Positions 1 through 11,341 of a stretch of DNA of 64,000 nt are shown here, piece after piece; the stretch's first letter is position 1; each line of letters starts with the position of its first letter. The stretch is from positions 124,001-188,000 of the forward strand of contig DAIDHP010000004.1 in NCBI GenBank assembly GCA_027459625.1. The letters run 5' to 3'. Source of the stretch: Chthonomonadales bacterium. Lineage in GTDB: Bacteria; Armatimonadota; Chthonomonadetes; Chthonomonadales; CAJBBX01. The notes under the pieces are model-generated. The model did no database searches and was not told the DNA's origin. It worked only from the letters and a program-made list of their open reading frames with translations. Position numbers and translations under genes: made by a program.

Positions 1-74
1 GGCCGAGGCGTTTGTTTTGACAGCCATGACGGCAAACTTCGATTCAAAGCGGACCACCCTTATTGCTAATTGAC
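1..74 (+). other. Possible 3' end of an upstream gene
   Basis: Two plus-strand frames are open from the window edge. One stops with TAA at 67-69 and the other with TGA at 72-74. Neither 22-23 residue tail has a recognisable motif, so it cannot be said which frame, if either, is coding. A palindromic repeat begins just downstream, as expected at the end of a transcription unit. Confidence 0.2.
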
Positions 75-84
75 GTAAACTATG

Positions 85-181
85 TTAAGAGGTAATTGCA
101 AAATTCATAAAATGAGGCTAATATCGCTCATTTCATACTCGGCGAAATACCTGAAAAGCGAATTTTGCAATAACCTCTTAA
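85..181. repeat. Palindromic intergenic element, copy 1
   Basis: This is the best-preserved member of a repeat family found at least five times in the window. Its 22-bp terminal arms (85-106 and 160-181) are reverse complements with one mismatch and start TTAAGAGGTAATTGCAAAA. Inside is a second perfect 7-bp hairpin (AAATGAG/CTCATTT around the loop GCTAATATCG). The internal string ATATCGCTCA is shared with the copy at 40579-40660. No open frame fits the element. Confidence 0.75.
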
Positions 182-215
182 GTTTACCGGATTTCCCCCT
201 TCCGGTCAAGTTAAG
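177..215. repeat. Second hairpin abutting repeat copy 1
   Basis: The arms at 177-191 and 201-215 pair at about 13 of 15 positions around a pyrimidine-rich loop. The left arm starts inside the right arm of the preceding element. The right arm leads into another TTAAGAGG (211-218), the same octamer that starts the element at 85. It may be a terminator-like RNA structure or a partial further repeat end; no T-run follows. Confidence 0.4.
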
Positions 216-589
216 AGGGGAGATGGGCATAACAAACGCGGTTGTATGCCAAAAGAACCCCCAAGGCCGGCATCCTCGTTTGCACCGGAACAGACGATTA
301 TCGCCCATGGGAACATTCAATCCGCTCCTTGCGATAAATATTGTTTCATATTCTCGTATGTTGTATTCCACCAGGCAGATTTTAGGACTCCTTCCAATGG
401 TTACGGGTATAATCATTTGGGTATGATAATCTGTTGGCGTAACCGCAAAAAGTTTGGCTGCGTAAGCTCCAGTTTCCCTCATATCCGCATAAATTGAGAA
501 CCAACCAAATCCTCCGCCTCGCCTGCCTGCGCGACTGAAACAGACATAGGACAGACCCGGCGGCGGGAGGAAATCGAGGAGAATAATTA
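216..589. other. Intergenic region upstream of the acyl-CoA synthetase gene
   Basis: No credible gene was found. Short open frames here overlap each other on both strands and lack ribosome sites. TATAAT at 408-413 could be a -10 box for the downstream gene, but no convincing -35 box lies 16-18 bases before it. The last 40 bases are purine-rich and carry the ribosome site of the next gene. Confidence 0.4.
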
Positions 590-3334
590 ATGGACAAACC
601 GTACAAACCTAACGCCGAGCGACCAAACGGTATTTTTCATCTTCGCAGTAATCCGCTGGATGTCTTCTTCAAGCCGGAGAGCGTTGCCGTTATTGGCGCG
701 ACTGAGAACCCGGGAAGCGTAGGCAGAACTCTGCTTTGGAACCTTATCAGCACCCCGTTCGGGGGAACCGTATATCCAGTAAATCCCAAACGCGCAAGCG
801 TCCTCGGTATCAAGGCGTATCCCAGCATCGCCGATGTGCCCGAAGTGGTGGATCTTGTGGTGGTGATAACACCAGCCAAAACCGTTCCGGGCGTAATTCG
901 CGAGTGCGTGCAGGCCGGTGTCAAAGGGGCGATAGTCATTTCCGCAGGCTTCAAGGAGCTTGGCCCCCAGGGAGCCGCGCTCGAACAGCAGGTGCTGGAA
1001 GAGGCGCGCAAGGGGAACATGCGCATTGTGGGACCGAACTGCCTCGGGGTGATGTGCCCCGTATCCGGGGTGAACGCCACTTTCGCTCCGGCTATGGCTC
1101 TCACCGGTAACGTGGGCTTTATCAGCCAGAGCGGCGCCCTGTGCACCTCCGTTTTAGACTGGAGCCTTAGCGCACAGGTCGGATTCAGCGCTTTCGTATC
1201 CGTAGGCTCCATGGCGGACGTTGGGTGGGGCGACCTCATCAACTATCTGGGTGACGACCCACGCACTTCCAGCATCGTGATCTACATGGAGAGCATCGGA
1301 GACGCACGCTCCTTCCTATCAGCCGCGAGAGAGGTGGCGCTGACCAAGCCGATCATCGTTATCAAAGCCGGAAGAACCGCCGCTGCGGCGAAGGCCGCCG
1401 CTTCCCATACCGGCTCCATGACCGGCTCCGACGCCGTACTCGAAGCCGCCTTCCGCAGGTGCGGCGTGCTACGCGTGAACGAGATATCCGATCTTTTCAA
1501 TATGGCGACCATTCTCGCCCGTCAACCGCGTCCTAAAGGACCCAAGCTTACGGTTATCACCAACGCAGGCGGACCCGGGGTTCTCGCCACGGACGAACTT
1601 ATCACATCGGGCGGTGAACTGGCTCCAATCACCGAGGAAACCATCAATAAATTGAACGAGTTTCTGCCCGGGCCTTGGAGCCACGGCAACCCCATTGATG
1701 TTTTGGGAGACGCCTTGCCGGATCGTTATGCGAAATCCGTGGAGATCGCCGCCAACGATCCGAACACCGATGGTCTGCTTGTTATCCTCACACCGCAATC
1801 CATGACCGACGCCACCGGCACGGCGGAGCAGCTCCGCCCGTATTCCCATCTGCCGAACAAACCGATACTGGCGAGCTGGATCGGAGGCCCGCTAGTCGCA
1901 CACGGCGCCGAGCTCCTCACTCGTCAAGGCATTCCCAATTTCGCCTACCCGGACGCAGCCGCGCGCGCCTTCAACTACATGTGGAAATACAGCTACAACC
2001 TGAACGGTTTGTATCAAACGCCGGAAAGCAACGAAATCGCAGGGGAGGGGGCTCCGGATCGGGAGGAGGCAGCAAAGATCATCGAGAGGACGAGGATGGA
2101 TGGACGTACGATCCTCACGGAGTTTGAATCCAAGGAGCTTCTGGCGTCTTACGGCATTCCAATCGTGAAAACTATTGTTGCCGCAGATGAGGATGTCGCA
2201 GTGAAAGCGGCGGAGGAGATCGGATATCCGGTAGTGCTGAAACTCTTCTCCGAGACGATCACCCACAAGACGGATGTGGGCGGAGTGAAGCTGAATCTGC
2301 TGGACGAAGACGGAGTAAGGCGAGCGTTCAGCGCAATTAAGACGAGCGTTACCGAAAAAGCCGGCGCCGAGCATTTTCAGGGGGTTACGGTTCAGAAAAT
2401 GGTCAAGCTCGAAGGGTATGAAATCATCCTCGGCGCCAGCGTCGATCCGCAATTCGGCCCCGTGCTGCTCTTCGGCTCCGGCGGGCAGTTGGTGGAGGTG
2501 TACAAGGACAGTTCCTTAGCGCTGCCTCCGCTCAACACGACACTCGCTCGGAGGATGATGGAGCAAACGAAGATATACAAGGCTCTGCAGGGGGTTCGCG
2601 GACGCAAGCCTTGCGACTTGGACCTGCTGGATCAGATACTGGTTCGCTTCAGCCAGTTGGTTGTCGAACAGAGATGGATCAAGGAGATCGACATCAACCC
2701 GATCCTTGCATCCGCTGACGCCATCATCGCACTGGACGCCCGCGTGGTGGTGTATGACAAGGACACACCCGAGGAGAAACTTCCCAAGCTTGCCATCAGA
2801 CCCTATCCCATTCAGTACATCAAGGATTGGACCATGCCTGACGGCGCGGTTGCGACCATCCGACCGATTCGCGCATCCGACGAGCCGTTGCTGGTGAAAT
2901 TCCATGAAAACCTTTCTGAAACCACCGTTTACAAGCGCTACCTGCATGTAATTAAGCTGAGCCAGCGTGTGGCGCATGAAAGGCTGACGCGAATCTGTTT
3001 CAACGATTACGATCGCGAGATTGCGTTGGTCGCCGATTACCGTCATCATGAAACGGGCGAGCATATGGTTCTCGGGGTGGCTCGCATGAGCAAAATACAC
3101 GGCACCGAGGATGCGGAATTCTCCATCGTGGTGGAGGACGAGTATCAATGCTGCGGAATGGGGACTGAGATGCTGAGCAGACTCATCCAAATCGCCAAGG
3201 ATGAAAAGATACAACGCCTGACCGCAACGATCCTCATGGATAATCTGCCAATGCAGAAAGTGTGCAAGAAACTCGGCTTTACGATAGAGCATACTCCTGG
3301 CGAGGAGACCGTGAACGCATTCCTTAATCTCTGA
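590..3334 (+). CDS. Bifunctional acetate-CoA ligase (ADP-forming)-like / GNAT protein acetyltransferase
   Basis: The 914-residue protein has the PatZ/YfiQ architecture. It has a CoA-binding Rossmann domain (about 25-120), succinyl-CoA-ligase-like domains to about 450, an ATP-grasp domain (about 500-720) and a C-terminal GNAT acetyltransferase (about 755-910). The ligase family makes acetyl-CoA or acyl-CoA from the acid, ATP and CoA, or the reverse; the GNAT part in PatZ-type proteins acetylates lysines of metabolic enzymes. SHTGS near residue 274 is the loop that carries the phosphorylated histidine of active ADP-forming synthetases, so ligase activity is plausible; as I recall, enterobacterial PatZ lacks this residue. 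GAGGAG precedes the ATG at a good distance. It is monocistronic, with a terminator downstream. The natural acyl substrate cannot be read from sequence. Confidence 0.9.
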   Translation: MDKPYKPNAERPNGIFHLRSNPLDVFFKPESVAVIGATENPGSVGRTLLWNLISTPFGGTVYPVNPKRASVLGIKAYPSIADVPEVVDLVVVITPAKTVPGVIRECVQAGVKGAIVISAGFKELGPQGAALEQQVLEEARKGNMRIVGPNCLGVMCPVSGVNATFAPAMALTGNVGFISQSGALCTSVLDWSLSAQVGFSAFVSVGSMADVGWGDLINYLGDDPRTSSIVIYMESIGDARSFLSAAREVALTKPIIVIKAGRTAAAAKAAASHTGSMTGSDAVLEAAFRRCGVLRVNEISDLFNMATILARQPRPKGPKLTVITNAGGPGVLATDELITSGGELAPITEETINKLNEFLPGPWSHGNPIDVLGDALPDRYAKSVEIAANDPNTDGLLVILTPQSMTDATGTAEQLRPYSHLPNKPILASWIGGPLVAHGAELLTRQGIPNFAYPDAAARAFNYMWKYSYNLNGLYQTPESNEIAGEGAPDREEAAKIIERTRMDGRTILTEFESKELLASYGIPIVKTIVAADEDVAVKAAEEIGYPVVLKLFSETITHKTDVGGVKLNLLDEDGVRRAFSAIKTSVTEKAGAEHFQGVTVQKMVKLEGYEIILGASVDPQFGPVLLFGSGGQLVEVYKDSSLALPPLNTTLARRMMEQTKIYKALQGVRGRKPCDLDLLDQILVRFSQLVVEQRWIKEIDINPILASADAIIALDARVVVYDKDTPEEKLPKLAIRPYPIQYIKDWTMPDGAVATIRPIRASDEPLLVKFHENLSETTVYKRYLHVIKLSQRVAHERLTRICFNDYDREIALVADYRHHETGEHMVLGVARMSKIHGTEDAEFSIVVEDEYQCCGMGTEMLSRLIQIAKDEKIQRLTATILMDNLPMQKVCKKLGFTIEHTPGEETVNAFLNL

Positions 3335-3401
3335 AGGCTCGCAATACCATTCAATGATACAAGGAAATCAGCTTAGTCCCATGTTTTAGGGAGTACTTAA
3401 C

Positions 3402-3437
3402 CGCCTCTTCGATATGATTTTGGAGAGGCGATTTTTT
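3402..3437 (+). terminator. Rho-independent terminator
   Basis: CGCCTCT (3402-3408) pairs with AGAGGCG (3424-3430) and is followed by six T at 3432-3437. It ends the transcript of the acyl-CoA synthetase gene. Confidence 0.75.
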
Positions 3438-3508
3438 ATGCGTGCGGATGATAGGATCGTCCATGAGCGGTGATTACTATCATTCGTAATAAGCGTATAA
3501 TATTTATA

Positions 3509-3600
3509 CCGAGGTGATTGCTAAATTCGGAACGTGAGAGGGACAAAGCTTTTTGGATATTTGAGGATAATCCTGAAACACGCAAATCGTTAAACCTGAG
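3509..3600. repeat. Degenerate or half copy of the palindromic element
   Basis: The left end GAGGTGATTGCTAAATTCG resembles the termini of the intact copies. The expected partner about 80 bases on (GCAAATCG then AAACCTGAG) pairs poorly. It is read as a decayed member of the family. Confidence 0.35.
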
Positions 3601-3737
3601 ATAACATCGATTACGGGTATCGGAATACCATGGCATCGGAATGGTGGGCAGGTTTTGAGAGGGAAACGCCGGTGAAGTTGGAATCGGGGATATGGGTTGC
3701 GAAGAGCTTGAGGATGCGGAAAAACGGAGGGGGAGCG

Positions 3738-4292
3738 TTGAAGAGACACAATGACATGGCATTGGCGGAGATTATCGCGCAGTCTCGTCATTTGTTACAG
3801 CAAAATCAGTTTTGGGAGGTCACGGAGCTTCTTACGGGGTTTGGTGCGCAACACGATCTCTCCGGCGAAGCTTTGAACATCCTTGGCATAGCTTGGTCAT
3901 TGTTGGAGGAGTACGCAAAGGCGAGGGACGTGTTTGAGCGCGCCATCGGTAAAAGGCCCAAGGCGGTGGATTTCCACTATAATTACGCCATGCTCTTACG
4001 CCGCATGGGGCTTTTCGAGGAGGCGATGGAGGAGATTAACACCGTTCTTTACCTTAACCCGCAGCATCCGCCATCCCTGAAGCTTCAAAGGTTGCTGCAA
4101 ATGCATCTGCAGGATAAGAGCATGCACACTGTCACCGAGTTTAAACCCATAAAACGGGATGCGGAACCCTCCTCGGCATGGTACGGGCTTGTCTGTCAGT
4201 TTTGCGGCGCCAACAACGCCAACAACGCGAGGGTATGCACCAATTGCGGCAGTGTGCTTAACGACGCGCCTCCGATCATTCCGGTGGAGTGA
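3738..4292 (+). CDS. TPR protein with C-terminal zinc ribbon
   Basis: The product of about 184 residues has two or more tetratricopeptide repeats (for example the stretch around ALNILGIAWSLLEEYAKA and the FHYNYAMLLRRMGLFEEA helix pair). It ends in a four-cysteine zinc ribbon, CQFC...CTNC, near residue 153-170. TPRs usually bind protein partners; the ribbon may be structural or nucleic-acid binding. The frame is open from an ATG at 3630, but the only good ribosome site (GGAGGGGG, 3726-3733) sits just before a TTG at 3738, which is taken as the start; ATG at 3756 is an alternative. It converges on the next gene with a 2-bp gap. No specific function is assignable. Confidence 0.7.
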   Translation: MKRHNDMALAEIIAQSRHLLQQNQFWEVTELLTGFGAQHDLSGEALNILGIAWSLLEEYAKARDVFERAIGKRPKAVDFHYNYAMLLRRMGLFEEAMEEINTVLYLNPQHPPSLKLQRLLQMHLQDKSMHTVTEFKPIKRDAEPSSAWYGLVCQFCGANNANNARVCTNCGSVLNDAPPIIPVE

Positions 4293-4294
4293 AG

Positions 4295-6037
4295 TTATCT
4301 CACCATGACAGGCGTTATGCCCGGCGTGGATATCAATGCGTGACGATCCGTTTTACGATCCCATACGATCTCCGTCGACGCGAGCCCTTGGCTGTCCGTT
4401 TTCAAGGGGTTGGAGGCGATCTCTCCGCCAGGGGCTGCGATGGTGACCGTTTGATTGGGAATGGGGTTGCCGAAACGATCCCTCACCCTAACGGCGAGAT
4501 AGTTTCTGTCGGGAGGGTTGTTCGGCTCCTTTTCGAACGATCCTGTGAGCAATGCGGGCGGTCCCGAGGTGATGACAAGGGGGTAATGGATCAGGCTTGA
4601 TTGAGTTAACGCATCAATCTCCTCGGTTCCGGCGGCGGTGGTCTGCACGTTTCCGTTTTGATCCACGAACAGTTTCCCGTCGGGCGATCCCCATACGACC
4701 GATTCCTTGTCCGAGGCGGATAGAGAGCTTGGCAACTGAAGCGCAAGCGGTTGTCCCGCCTGGAGGGTTGTCACCGGCATGGTGACAACCTGTCTCGCAG
4801 GTTGAGGAGTCGTGGAGAGCACCATCAGCGCCTCCGCCACGCAGCGCGGATTCCCGTCGGAGGGTGAGTTAACGTACAGGTTGCCCACCGTCATCTCCGT
4901 GGAACCGCCGCCGTCCAGGTTCATCGCTTGCACCGCTCCCAGCGACACCATGATGCTGCCCATATCGTTAAGGGTGACACCTTTGCTTTGCGATTGCCTT
5001 CCATCCACCGTGACGAGCAGAATGTTGCCGTTCTTCGTCACCCCGATAGCCGTGCGGGGGGCTCGGTCATTGGCGAAGGAGGGATCGGTGAAATGCTCCG
5101 TCTGCCAATCCACGTTTACCGTCCCGTTTTGCACCAGAATGGGACCGCCGCTAAAAGCCTGCTGCACGCTTTTCCAAATACCGGAGTCATCGTGGGCGGA
5201 GTGGAACGCCGATCTGGAAGCGTAAACCCCTCTCGGCAGACCGGCGAGAGGCGGGGTGGAGTAGGCGTTGAAACGTATCTTCACAAAGTCGCCGGGTTTC
5301 ACATGCGCCTGCAGCCATTGCGCCCCCGTGCCGCTCGCCGCGAGAATCGCCGAGTTCGGCGCAATGGGCGCAGCGTCCGACCCCGGGACGGGTGCGCCGG
5401 CGATTGCCGAGATGGAGGAACCCAGAGCCATCGTTCCGGTGATATTGTTTAGTGTGACAATTGTCGCTTTGTTGCTGACATGCGCCATGGAGGAGTAAAT
5501 TGGAGTGAGAATGGTGATTTGATTCGAGCCCAAGGGACGGTTGATCTCATCCAGAAATCGGTCGGAGCCATCCGCGGCGTCGAACTCCGCCTGCGTGACG
5601 ACCATCCCCATGCGCAGGGAGTTATCCGCAGTGATACCGAAAGCGGTGCGCCAAGGGAGCGAGTCGGTTATCAACTGACCGTTCTGAATCGTAAGCCCGA
5701 CGGGAAATCCGGGTTCCTCGAAATAATCGCCGTTGACCGCGGCTATCGCGTTCTGATCCTTGGCGAAGTCCGCGATCGTCTCCTTGGGTGTCAGTGGGGT
5801 TGCGGGGAGGAAAGTTCCGTGCGCGATGAACGGCTCCAAGCGTATCCCCGCCTGCTTCATGTCTATCTTCAGGGAGTTGATGACCAACGGATCCCCCCCG
5901 GATGATCTGATTGTCTGGCTGTACAACACACCGGGAGCGATCGTGCAGAACGTTTGAGAGTCGGCGCGGCTTTTTTGCAAGGGGAGAAAAAACGAGATCA
6001 GTGCGACGAATGCGAAAACACGATTTTTGTACGGCAT
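4295..6037 (-). CDS. Secreted phosphodiester glycosidase (NAGPA/DUF2233 family) with Ig-like tail
   Basis: The 580-residue exported protein has a signal peptide (MPYKNR then FAFVALISFFLPL, cleavage after SRA). The central domain matches the NAGPA family named after the uncovering enzyme that removes GlcNAc from phosphodiesters; bacterial members act on cell-wall or exopolysaccharide phosphodiesters. Seen motifs are RTAIGV near residue 332 and NLDGGGSTEM near 384, a family signature. The C-terminal 100 residues resemble a bacterial Ig-like (Big_1) domain with VRVRDRFGNPIPNQ. A longer frame extends to 6202 but would bury the signal peptide; GGAAGG lies just upstream of the chosen ATG. The natural substrate is unknown. 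Confidence 0.82.
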   Translation of the reverse strand: MPYKNRVFAFVALISFFLPLQKSRADSQTFCTIAPGVLYSQTIRSSGGDPLVINSLKIDMKQAGIRLEPFIAHGTFLPATPLTPKETIADFAKDQNAIAAVNGDYFEEPGFPVGLTIQNGQLITDSLPWRTAFGITADNSLRMGMVVTQAEFDAADGSDRFLDEINRPLGSNQITILTPIYSSMAHVSNKATIVTLNNITGTMALGSSISAIAGAPVPGSDAAPIAPNSAILAASGTGAQWLQAHVKPGDFVKIRFNAYSTPPLAGLPRGVYASRSAFHSAHDDSGIWKSVQQAFSGGPILVQNGTVNVDWQTEHFTDPSFANDRAPRTAIGVTKNGNILLVTVDGRQSQSKGVTLNDMGSIMVSLGAVQAMNLDGGGSTEMTVGNLYVNSPSDGNPRCVAEALMVLSTTPQPARQVVTMPVTTLQAGQPLALQLPSSLSASDKESVVWGSPDGKLFVDQNGNVQTTAAGTEEIDALTQSSLIHYPLVITSGPPALLTGSFEKEPNNPPDRNYLAVRVRDRFGNPIPNQTVTIAAPGGEIASNPLKTDSQGLASTEIVWDRKTDRHALISTPGITPVMVR

Positions 6038-6272
6038 GGACTTCCTTCCGGCAAAGCGTTGAATTCCTGAGGATTGCGACTTGCTTCTCGCCCTGGATTC
6101 ATTCGGGTGGAAATCCCGACGGGTGAGACGCCTCGTCTGCGCAATCACCCTTACAGTATATTCCCATTCATCAACAGGGGTCAAATGGAATTCAAGCTTC
6201 ATAAGAGATATTCTTATTCGATAAACGCATAAACGCCCAGCGTACCAATTGCGGGCTATCGAGGCGCGGATT

Positions 6273-7265
6273 TTAGAAAAGCGATCCGTCCTCCCAATCC
6301 CTCAGCGTGGCGCGAATCAAATCATCCATCTCCTGGTCCCAAGCGGGAAACGATTTCGTGGTGTTCAGCATATCGCATAAGCACATGAGATCCAGCAGCG
6401 AGGCAATTCTCCTCCACCCTTCTGGCAGTTGTCCCCCGGAAAAGGTGAACCCCTCGATGAAACGATTTTCGAAGCGACCCGGCAAAAGTCGCCTGTAACG
6501 GAGCATATGCCCGATATCCAGCAGGCAGGTTCCGGAGTGCGCGAACTCCCAATCCAGCACGGCGTTAACGTAAGCCTTGCCGTCCTCCTCCTTCACGAGG
6601 ATGTTCCACAAGCCGAAATCGCCATGCACCAACTCGGCGGATTCCCTGACCGTCTCCAGCAAGGGCGTATTCTCCTCGTATAGTTTCCAGATGCGGCGCA
6701 CTCGCTCATCGCCAAGCTTTTCCCCCGCTACGCCATGAAAGAGCGCCTGCGCCAAGTGCGTCAGATAGCCATCGATCACATCGGTGAAGGGATAGATGAA
6801 CTGGATGTCGGTCGTGAAAAAGCCCGCCTGGTGAAGCTTGTATTTCGAGATATCCGCAAGAATGCAGCCGATTTCGAAAGCAAGGAGTTCCGTATCCTCG
6901 GGCGCACGGGAAAGGTAATCCCCAAGCGGTATTCCCTCCGCGTAGGAGAGTATCGAGAAGGGGGGGAACCCCTGCGGGGAGCTCTCAAAACTGGCGAAAT
7001 GCATCTCCGGCATGGGGATGGAGTTGCGCAGCATGTGATAAAGCTGCCACTCCAGAGCGCACGCCAAGGGGTCGCGCACGTACAGGCGAAGAACCAGAGG
7101 CTTGACGGTTTCTTTGAAACGCAGGAGGTAGTTGGTGTTGCATTTGCCTGAGGGGATCAGTTCGCAGGTTGCCAGATCGCCTGGTTGATGTATGGAACGA
7201 AGCAGCCGCTCTATTTGGGAGAAATTCAAAGAGTACGTTTCCGTCCTCCGCTCCAGATGATCCAT
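6273..7265 (-). CDS. Aminoglycoside/choline phosphotransferase (APH)-like kinase
   Basis: The 330-residue protein has the fold and catalytic signatures of the APH/ChoK kinases. ELVHGDFGLWNILV near residue 207-220 contains the HxDxxxxN catalytic loop, and LDWEFAHSG near 236-244 holds the metal-binding aspartate of the DxD/E motif. Such enzymes phosphorylate small hydroxyl compounds (aminoglycosides, homoserine, choline, sugars); sequence alone does not identify the acceptor and there is no sign of a resistance cassette. It runs in the same direction as the phosphodiester glycosidase gene but is separated by about 235 bases, so a shared transcript is uncertain. GAGGCG lies upstream of the ATG. 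Confidence 0.78.
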   Translation of the reverse strand: MDHLERRTETYSLNFSQIERLLRSIHQPGDLATCELIPSGKCNTNYLLRFKETVKPLVLRLYVRDPLACALEWQLYHMLRNSIPMPEMHFASFESSPQGFPPFSILSYAEGIPLGDYLSRAPEDTELLAFEIGCILADISKYKLHQAGFFTTDIQFIYPFTDVIDGYLTHLAQALFHGVAGEKLGDERVRRIWKLYEENTPLLETVRESAELVHGDFGLWNILVKEEDGKAYVNAVLDWEFAHSGTCLLDIGHMLRYRRLLPGRFENRFIEGFTFSGGQLPEGWRRIASLLDLMCLCDMLNTTKSFPAWDQEMDDLIRATLRDWEDGSLF

Positions 7266-7526
7266 TCATCGCCTCGGCAAGTAAAATATTCGCATTATCG
7301 ATTATACCAAAAATAGGTGAAATGTCGCTCTGTCATGGAGATGGGGAAGGCGGGCGGGCCGACAAGCCAAGGCGTCAAGACAGACGCCGCCATAGTGCGA
7401 GACGACATGAGGAGATATCGCGTTTCTCACTCCGCTCGAAAGGCGGACGCGGCTGCTTATCTGGTATGATTTATCATAATATTGACGATATCACAGCTTG
7501 GTCGGAATAATCGGAAGAGGGTGTGA
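7266..7526. other. Divergent intergenic region before the restriction island
   Basis: The region separates the leftward kinase gene from the rightward hsdM gene. It has AT-rich patches around 7460-7490 (TATGATTTATCATAATATTG), but no clean -35/-10 pair could be fixed. A GAAGAGGG ribosome site precedes hsdM. Confidence 0.4.
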
Positions 7527-9097
<1,571 letters not shown>

Positions 9098-9101
<4 letters not shown>

Positions 9102-9523
9102 CAAACGAAAGGCTTCAAGAAATGATTACAGCCGGCGAGTCGCTCGATGTAGAATTCAAGGGAGAGGAGCGTAAACCTCTATCCGATGACGATCTGGTGG
9201 AAGCGGTTATCTGTTTGGCGAACAGATACTCCGCTTCTCCAGCATGGTTGTTGATCGGGGTGGAAGATGATTGCCGGGTTACGGGTGCGCGTCCGCGTCA
9301 TGAAGCCGGACATACCGATACTGCACGGCTCATGGCTCTCATCGCAAACCGTACTAGACCTTCATTAACAACGCGTGTGACTTTGGTCTCCCTTCACGGA
9401 AAGGAGGTGATCGTGATCGAGGTTCCACCAGCGCCGGCGCCGGTGGGCACGACTGCCGGCAAGTATCTACGTCGGGTAATAGAAGGTGTAAAAAAGGGCT
9501 CCTATTATGAACGGAGGCATTAA
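9098..9523 (+). pseudogene. Truncated Schlafen/AlbA_2-type gene (3' part lost)
   Basis: The 141-codon reading frame starts within the stop of hsdM (ATGA overlap). It matches the AlbA_2 (Schlafen-like) N-terminal domain: ESLDVEFKGE, AVICLANR, WLLIGVEDD, and GKYLRR at the end. Family members beside type I systems are usually 400-600 residues, with ATPase-like and winged-helix parts after this domain. Here the similarity stops at GKYLRR and a short unrelated tail leads to TAA, followed by non-coding, decayed DNA. This is read as a 3' truncation by deletion or rearrangement. A small stand-alone AlbA_2 protein cannot be excluded, since translation would still be coupled to hsdM. Confidence 0.6.
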
Positions 9524-10195
9524 AATATGAGCGCACTCATAAATATAAACGCGTTCTTATCTCATTTGACCGCACTCAATGAATAAGACCGTGCGCATTT
9601 CACGATCGCTCGCGTGCAATAATATGACCTTGTCTGCGATATGCAGCGACACAACGCCAGTATCTTATAGCGGGTTGGCAGCGCATCGCCCATCTTCACC
9701 ATGAGGGTAATTCGCCGAATTGCTTGCGCAGCGGCACATGGCTAAGCGGCATCAGGTATCGGTCAAAGGTGAACCAGGCAAGGAATACGGCATCCGCTCC
9801 CGTGCCGCTGGTTTTTTGATTTGGATAAATTGCGCTCCTATGCAAGAAATGTCAATCTTGTTCCTGCAGGTATGAGCGCCACTGAGTTTTTGATGGCAAA
9901 CCGGAAGGCGGCGGGCATTGAAGAGGATTAGAACCAGTTACTCGGACGCTAACTGCCACATCGCCCTCTTCAATAAGGAAACTGCAACGGATCCACATGG
10001 GAAGATGGTTACCGAAGGAGAAAGAAATGAAATGTGGGATTTGCAAACAGGGTGAAATCACGCTGCAGGCAGGCGTGCTGGTGAATATCAGCGAATTTAG
10101 CACAGCCAGCATTTGAATGATATTATTGGACAGGGATCAGCGCAGCCTGGCGAAATACCGCGGACTAATCTGGTCCATCCTGGAGGATTTGGGAT
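9524..10195 (+). other. Decayed gene remnants inside the restriction operon
   Basis: About 670 bases carry no intact gene. Short plus-strand stretches look like fragments of small genes interrupted by stops and frameshifts: a HicA-like tail around 9739-9815 (weak, eye-based), a frame ending RKAAGIEED at about 9931, and a relic zinc-finger antitoxin start at 10027. The final part (about 10120-10205) has an open frame ending LEDLGYGE just inside the next gene. The region is read as a toxin-antitoxin graveyard left by recombination between hsdM and hsdS. Confidence 0.45.
10027..10116 (+). pseudogene. Relic YgiT/MqsA-type zinc-finger antitoxin start
   Basis: A 29-codon frame has a good ribosome site (AAGGAG) and begins MKCGICKQGEI. 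This resembles the CxxC-x-x-G opening of YgiT/MqsA-type antitoxin zinc fingers. The second CxxC and the helix-turn-helix domain are missing, and the frame runs into TGA after unrelated residues. It is probably a truncated antitoxin gene. Confidence 0.4.
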
Positions 10196-11341
10196 ATGGA
10201 GAGTGAAAATTCGAAGACGGGTGATTCGCGCAAATCTTTCGGCGGAAAGCGCGAAGGAGTTTCCCTTCCTGCTCCGCCATTGCGTGCGGGTATGCCTGAA
10301 CGCTATGACGCCACGCTGAACGAGATCAAGCGGCGGATTCGGACGGAGCGGCTTCGTGTAGTCCTTTCCGCCAATGCGGCCATGATAATGATGTATTGGG
10401 AAATCGGCAGGATGATCCTGGATCGGCAGGAAGATCAAGGATGGGGCGCCAAGGTTATTGATCGTTTATCCTTGGATCTGCGCGAAGCGTTCCCTGAGAT
10501 GCATGGATTGTCTTCCCGCAATCTCAAGTACATGCGCACTTTCGCTAAAGCCTGGCCGGATCATGAAATTGTGCAACGTGTCATTGCACAAATGCCGTGG
10601 CGTCAGAGCATCGCTCTTCTCGAAAAGCTCGATGATGCACCAACTCGACTGTGGTATGCGCGACAGACAATTGAAAATGGATGGTCGCAGCCCGTCCTCT
10701 GCATGCAAATCGAGAGTCGCGCACACCTACGGCAAGGCAAAACCGTCAACAACTTTACTTTGACCTTGCCGCCCGCCGATTCAGATATCGCGGGACAGAT
10801 TTTCAAGGACCCGTACCTGTTCGATTTTCTCGGAACCGCCGATCCAAGGCGAGAGGCGGAAATCGAAAAAGCTCTGGTGGATCACATCCAGAGGTTTCTG
10901 CTCGAGCTGGGGGCGGGGTTCGCTTTCGTCGGGCGGCAGGTGCATCTGCAGTTCTCCAGCTCCGACTACTATCTTGACCTGCTCTTTTATCATCTCAAAT
11001 TGCGTTGCTTTGTGGTCGTGGAACTCAAAGCCGTGCCCTTCCAGCCCGAATTTACCGGCAAACTTAATATGTATATGTCCGTGGTTGACGACCTGCTGCG
11101 TCATCCCGACGACAAGCAGACCATCGGACTTTTGCTCTGCAAGGGCAAGGACAGACTGGTAGCCGAATACGCTCTGCGTGATCTTCATAAACCGATCGGC
11201 GTGGCGGACTGGGAAACGCGGATAGTGGAGTCCTTGCCGGAAGAACTGAAAGGCAGCCTGCCCACCATCGAGGAGATCGAGGCGGAAATGGCGAAGCTGG
11301 AAGCGGTAAAAGATGAGGAGGAACTCGAGTATGGCGGGTGA
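10196..11341 (+). CDS. DUF1016 (YhcG-type) PD-(D/E)XK nuclease-domain protein
   Basis: The 381-residue protein has the DUF1016 N-terminal helical domain (ANAAMIMMYWEIGRMI, then a DNA-binding-like LSSRNLKYMRTFAKAW) and a C-terminal PD-(D/E)XK nuclease fold. LDLLFYH near residue 259 and VVVELK near 273-278 carry the expected metal-binding acidic residues and lysine. DUF1016 genes are frequent passengers in type I restriction operons and defence islands; a role as accessory nuclease is inferred from that context. Length is normal. Its end overlaps the hsdS start by 11 bp, so the two are probably co-translated. The residues before about 25 are poorly conserved, so the exact start is uncertain. 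Confidence 0.85.
   Translation: MESENSKTGDSRKSFGGKREGVSLPAPPLRAGMPERYDATLNEIKRRIRTERLRVVLSANAAMIMMYWEIGRMILDRQEDQGWGAKVIDRLSLDLREAFPEMHGLSSRNLKYMRTFAKAWPDHEIVQRVIAQMPWRQSIALLEKLDDAPTRLWYARQTIENGWSQPVLCMQIESRAHLRQGKTVNNFTLTLPPADSDIAGQIFKDPYLFDFLGTADPRREAEIEKALVDHIQRFLLELGAGFAFVGRQVHLQFSSSDYYLDLLFYHLKLRCFVVVELKAVPFQPEFTGKLNMYMSVVDDLLRHPDDKQTIGLLLCKGKDRLVAEYALRDLHKPIGVADWETRIVESLPEELKGSLPTIEEIEAEMAKLEAVKDEEELEYGG

Noticed and set aside
82-497. Small overlapping frames at the left edge
   Set aside because: They run through the palindromic element and overlap each other on both strands, with no ribosome sites.
6273-7265. An aminoglycoside-resistance gene
   Set aside because: Only the general kinase motifs are present. 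The APH fold is shared by many metabolic kinases and there is no resistance-cassette context.
7483-7512. TTGACG...AATAAT promoter just before hsdM
   Set aside because: The implied start would lie within the ribosome site, leaving almost no leader, so it is unlikely to be the main promoter.
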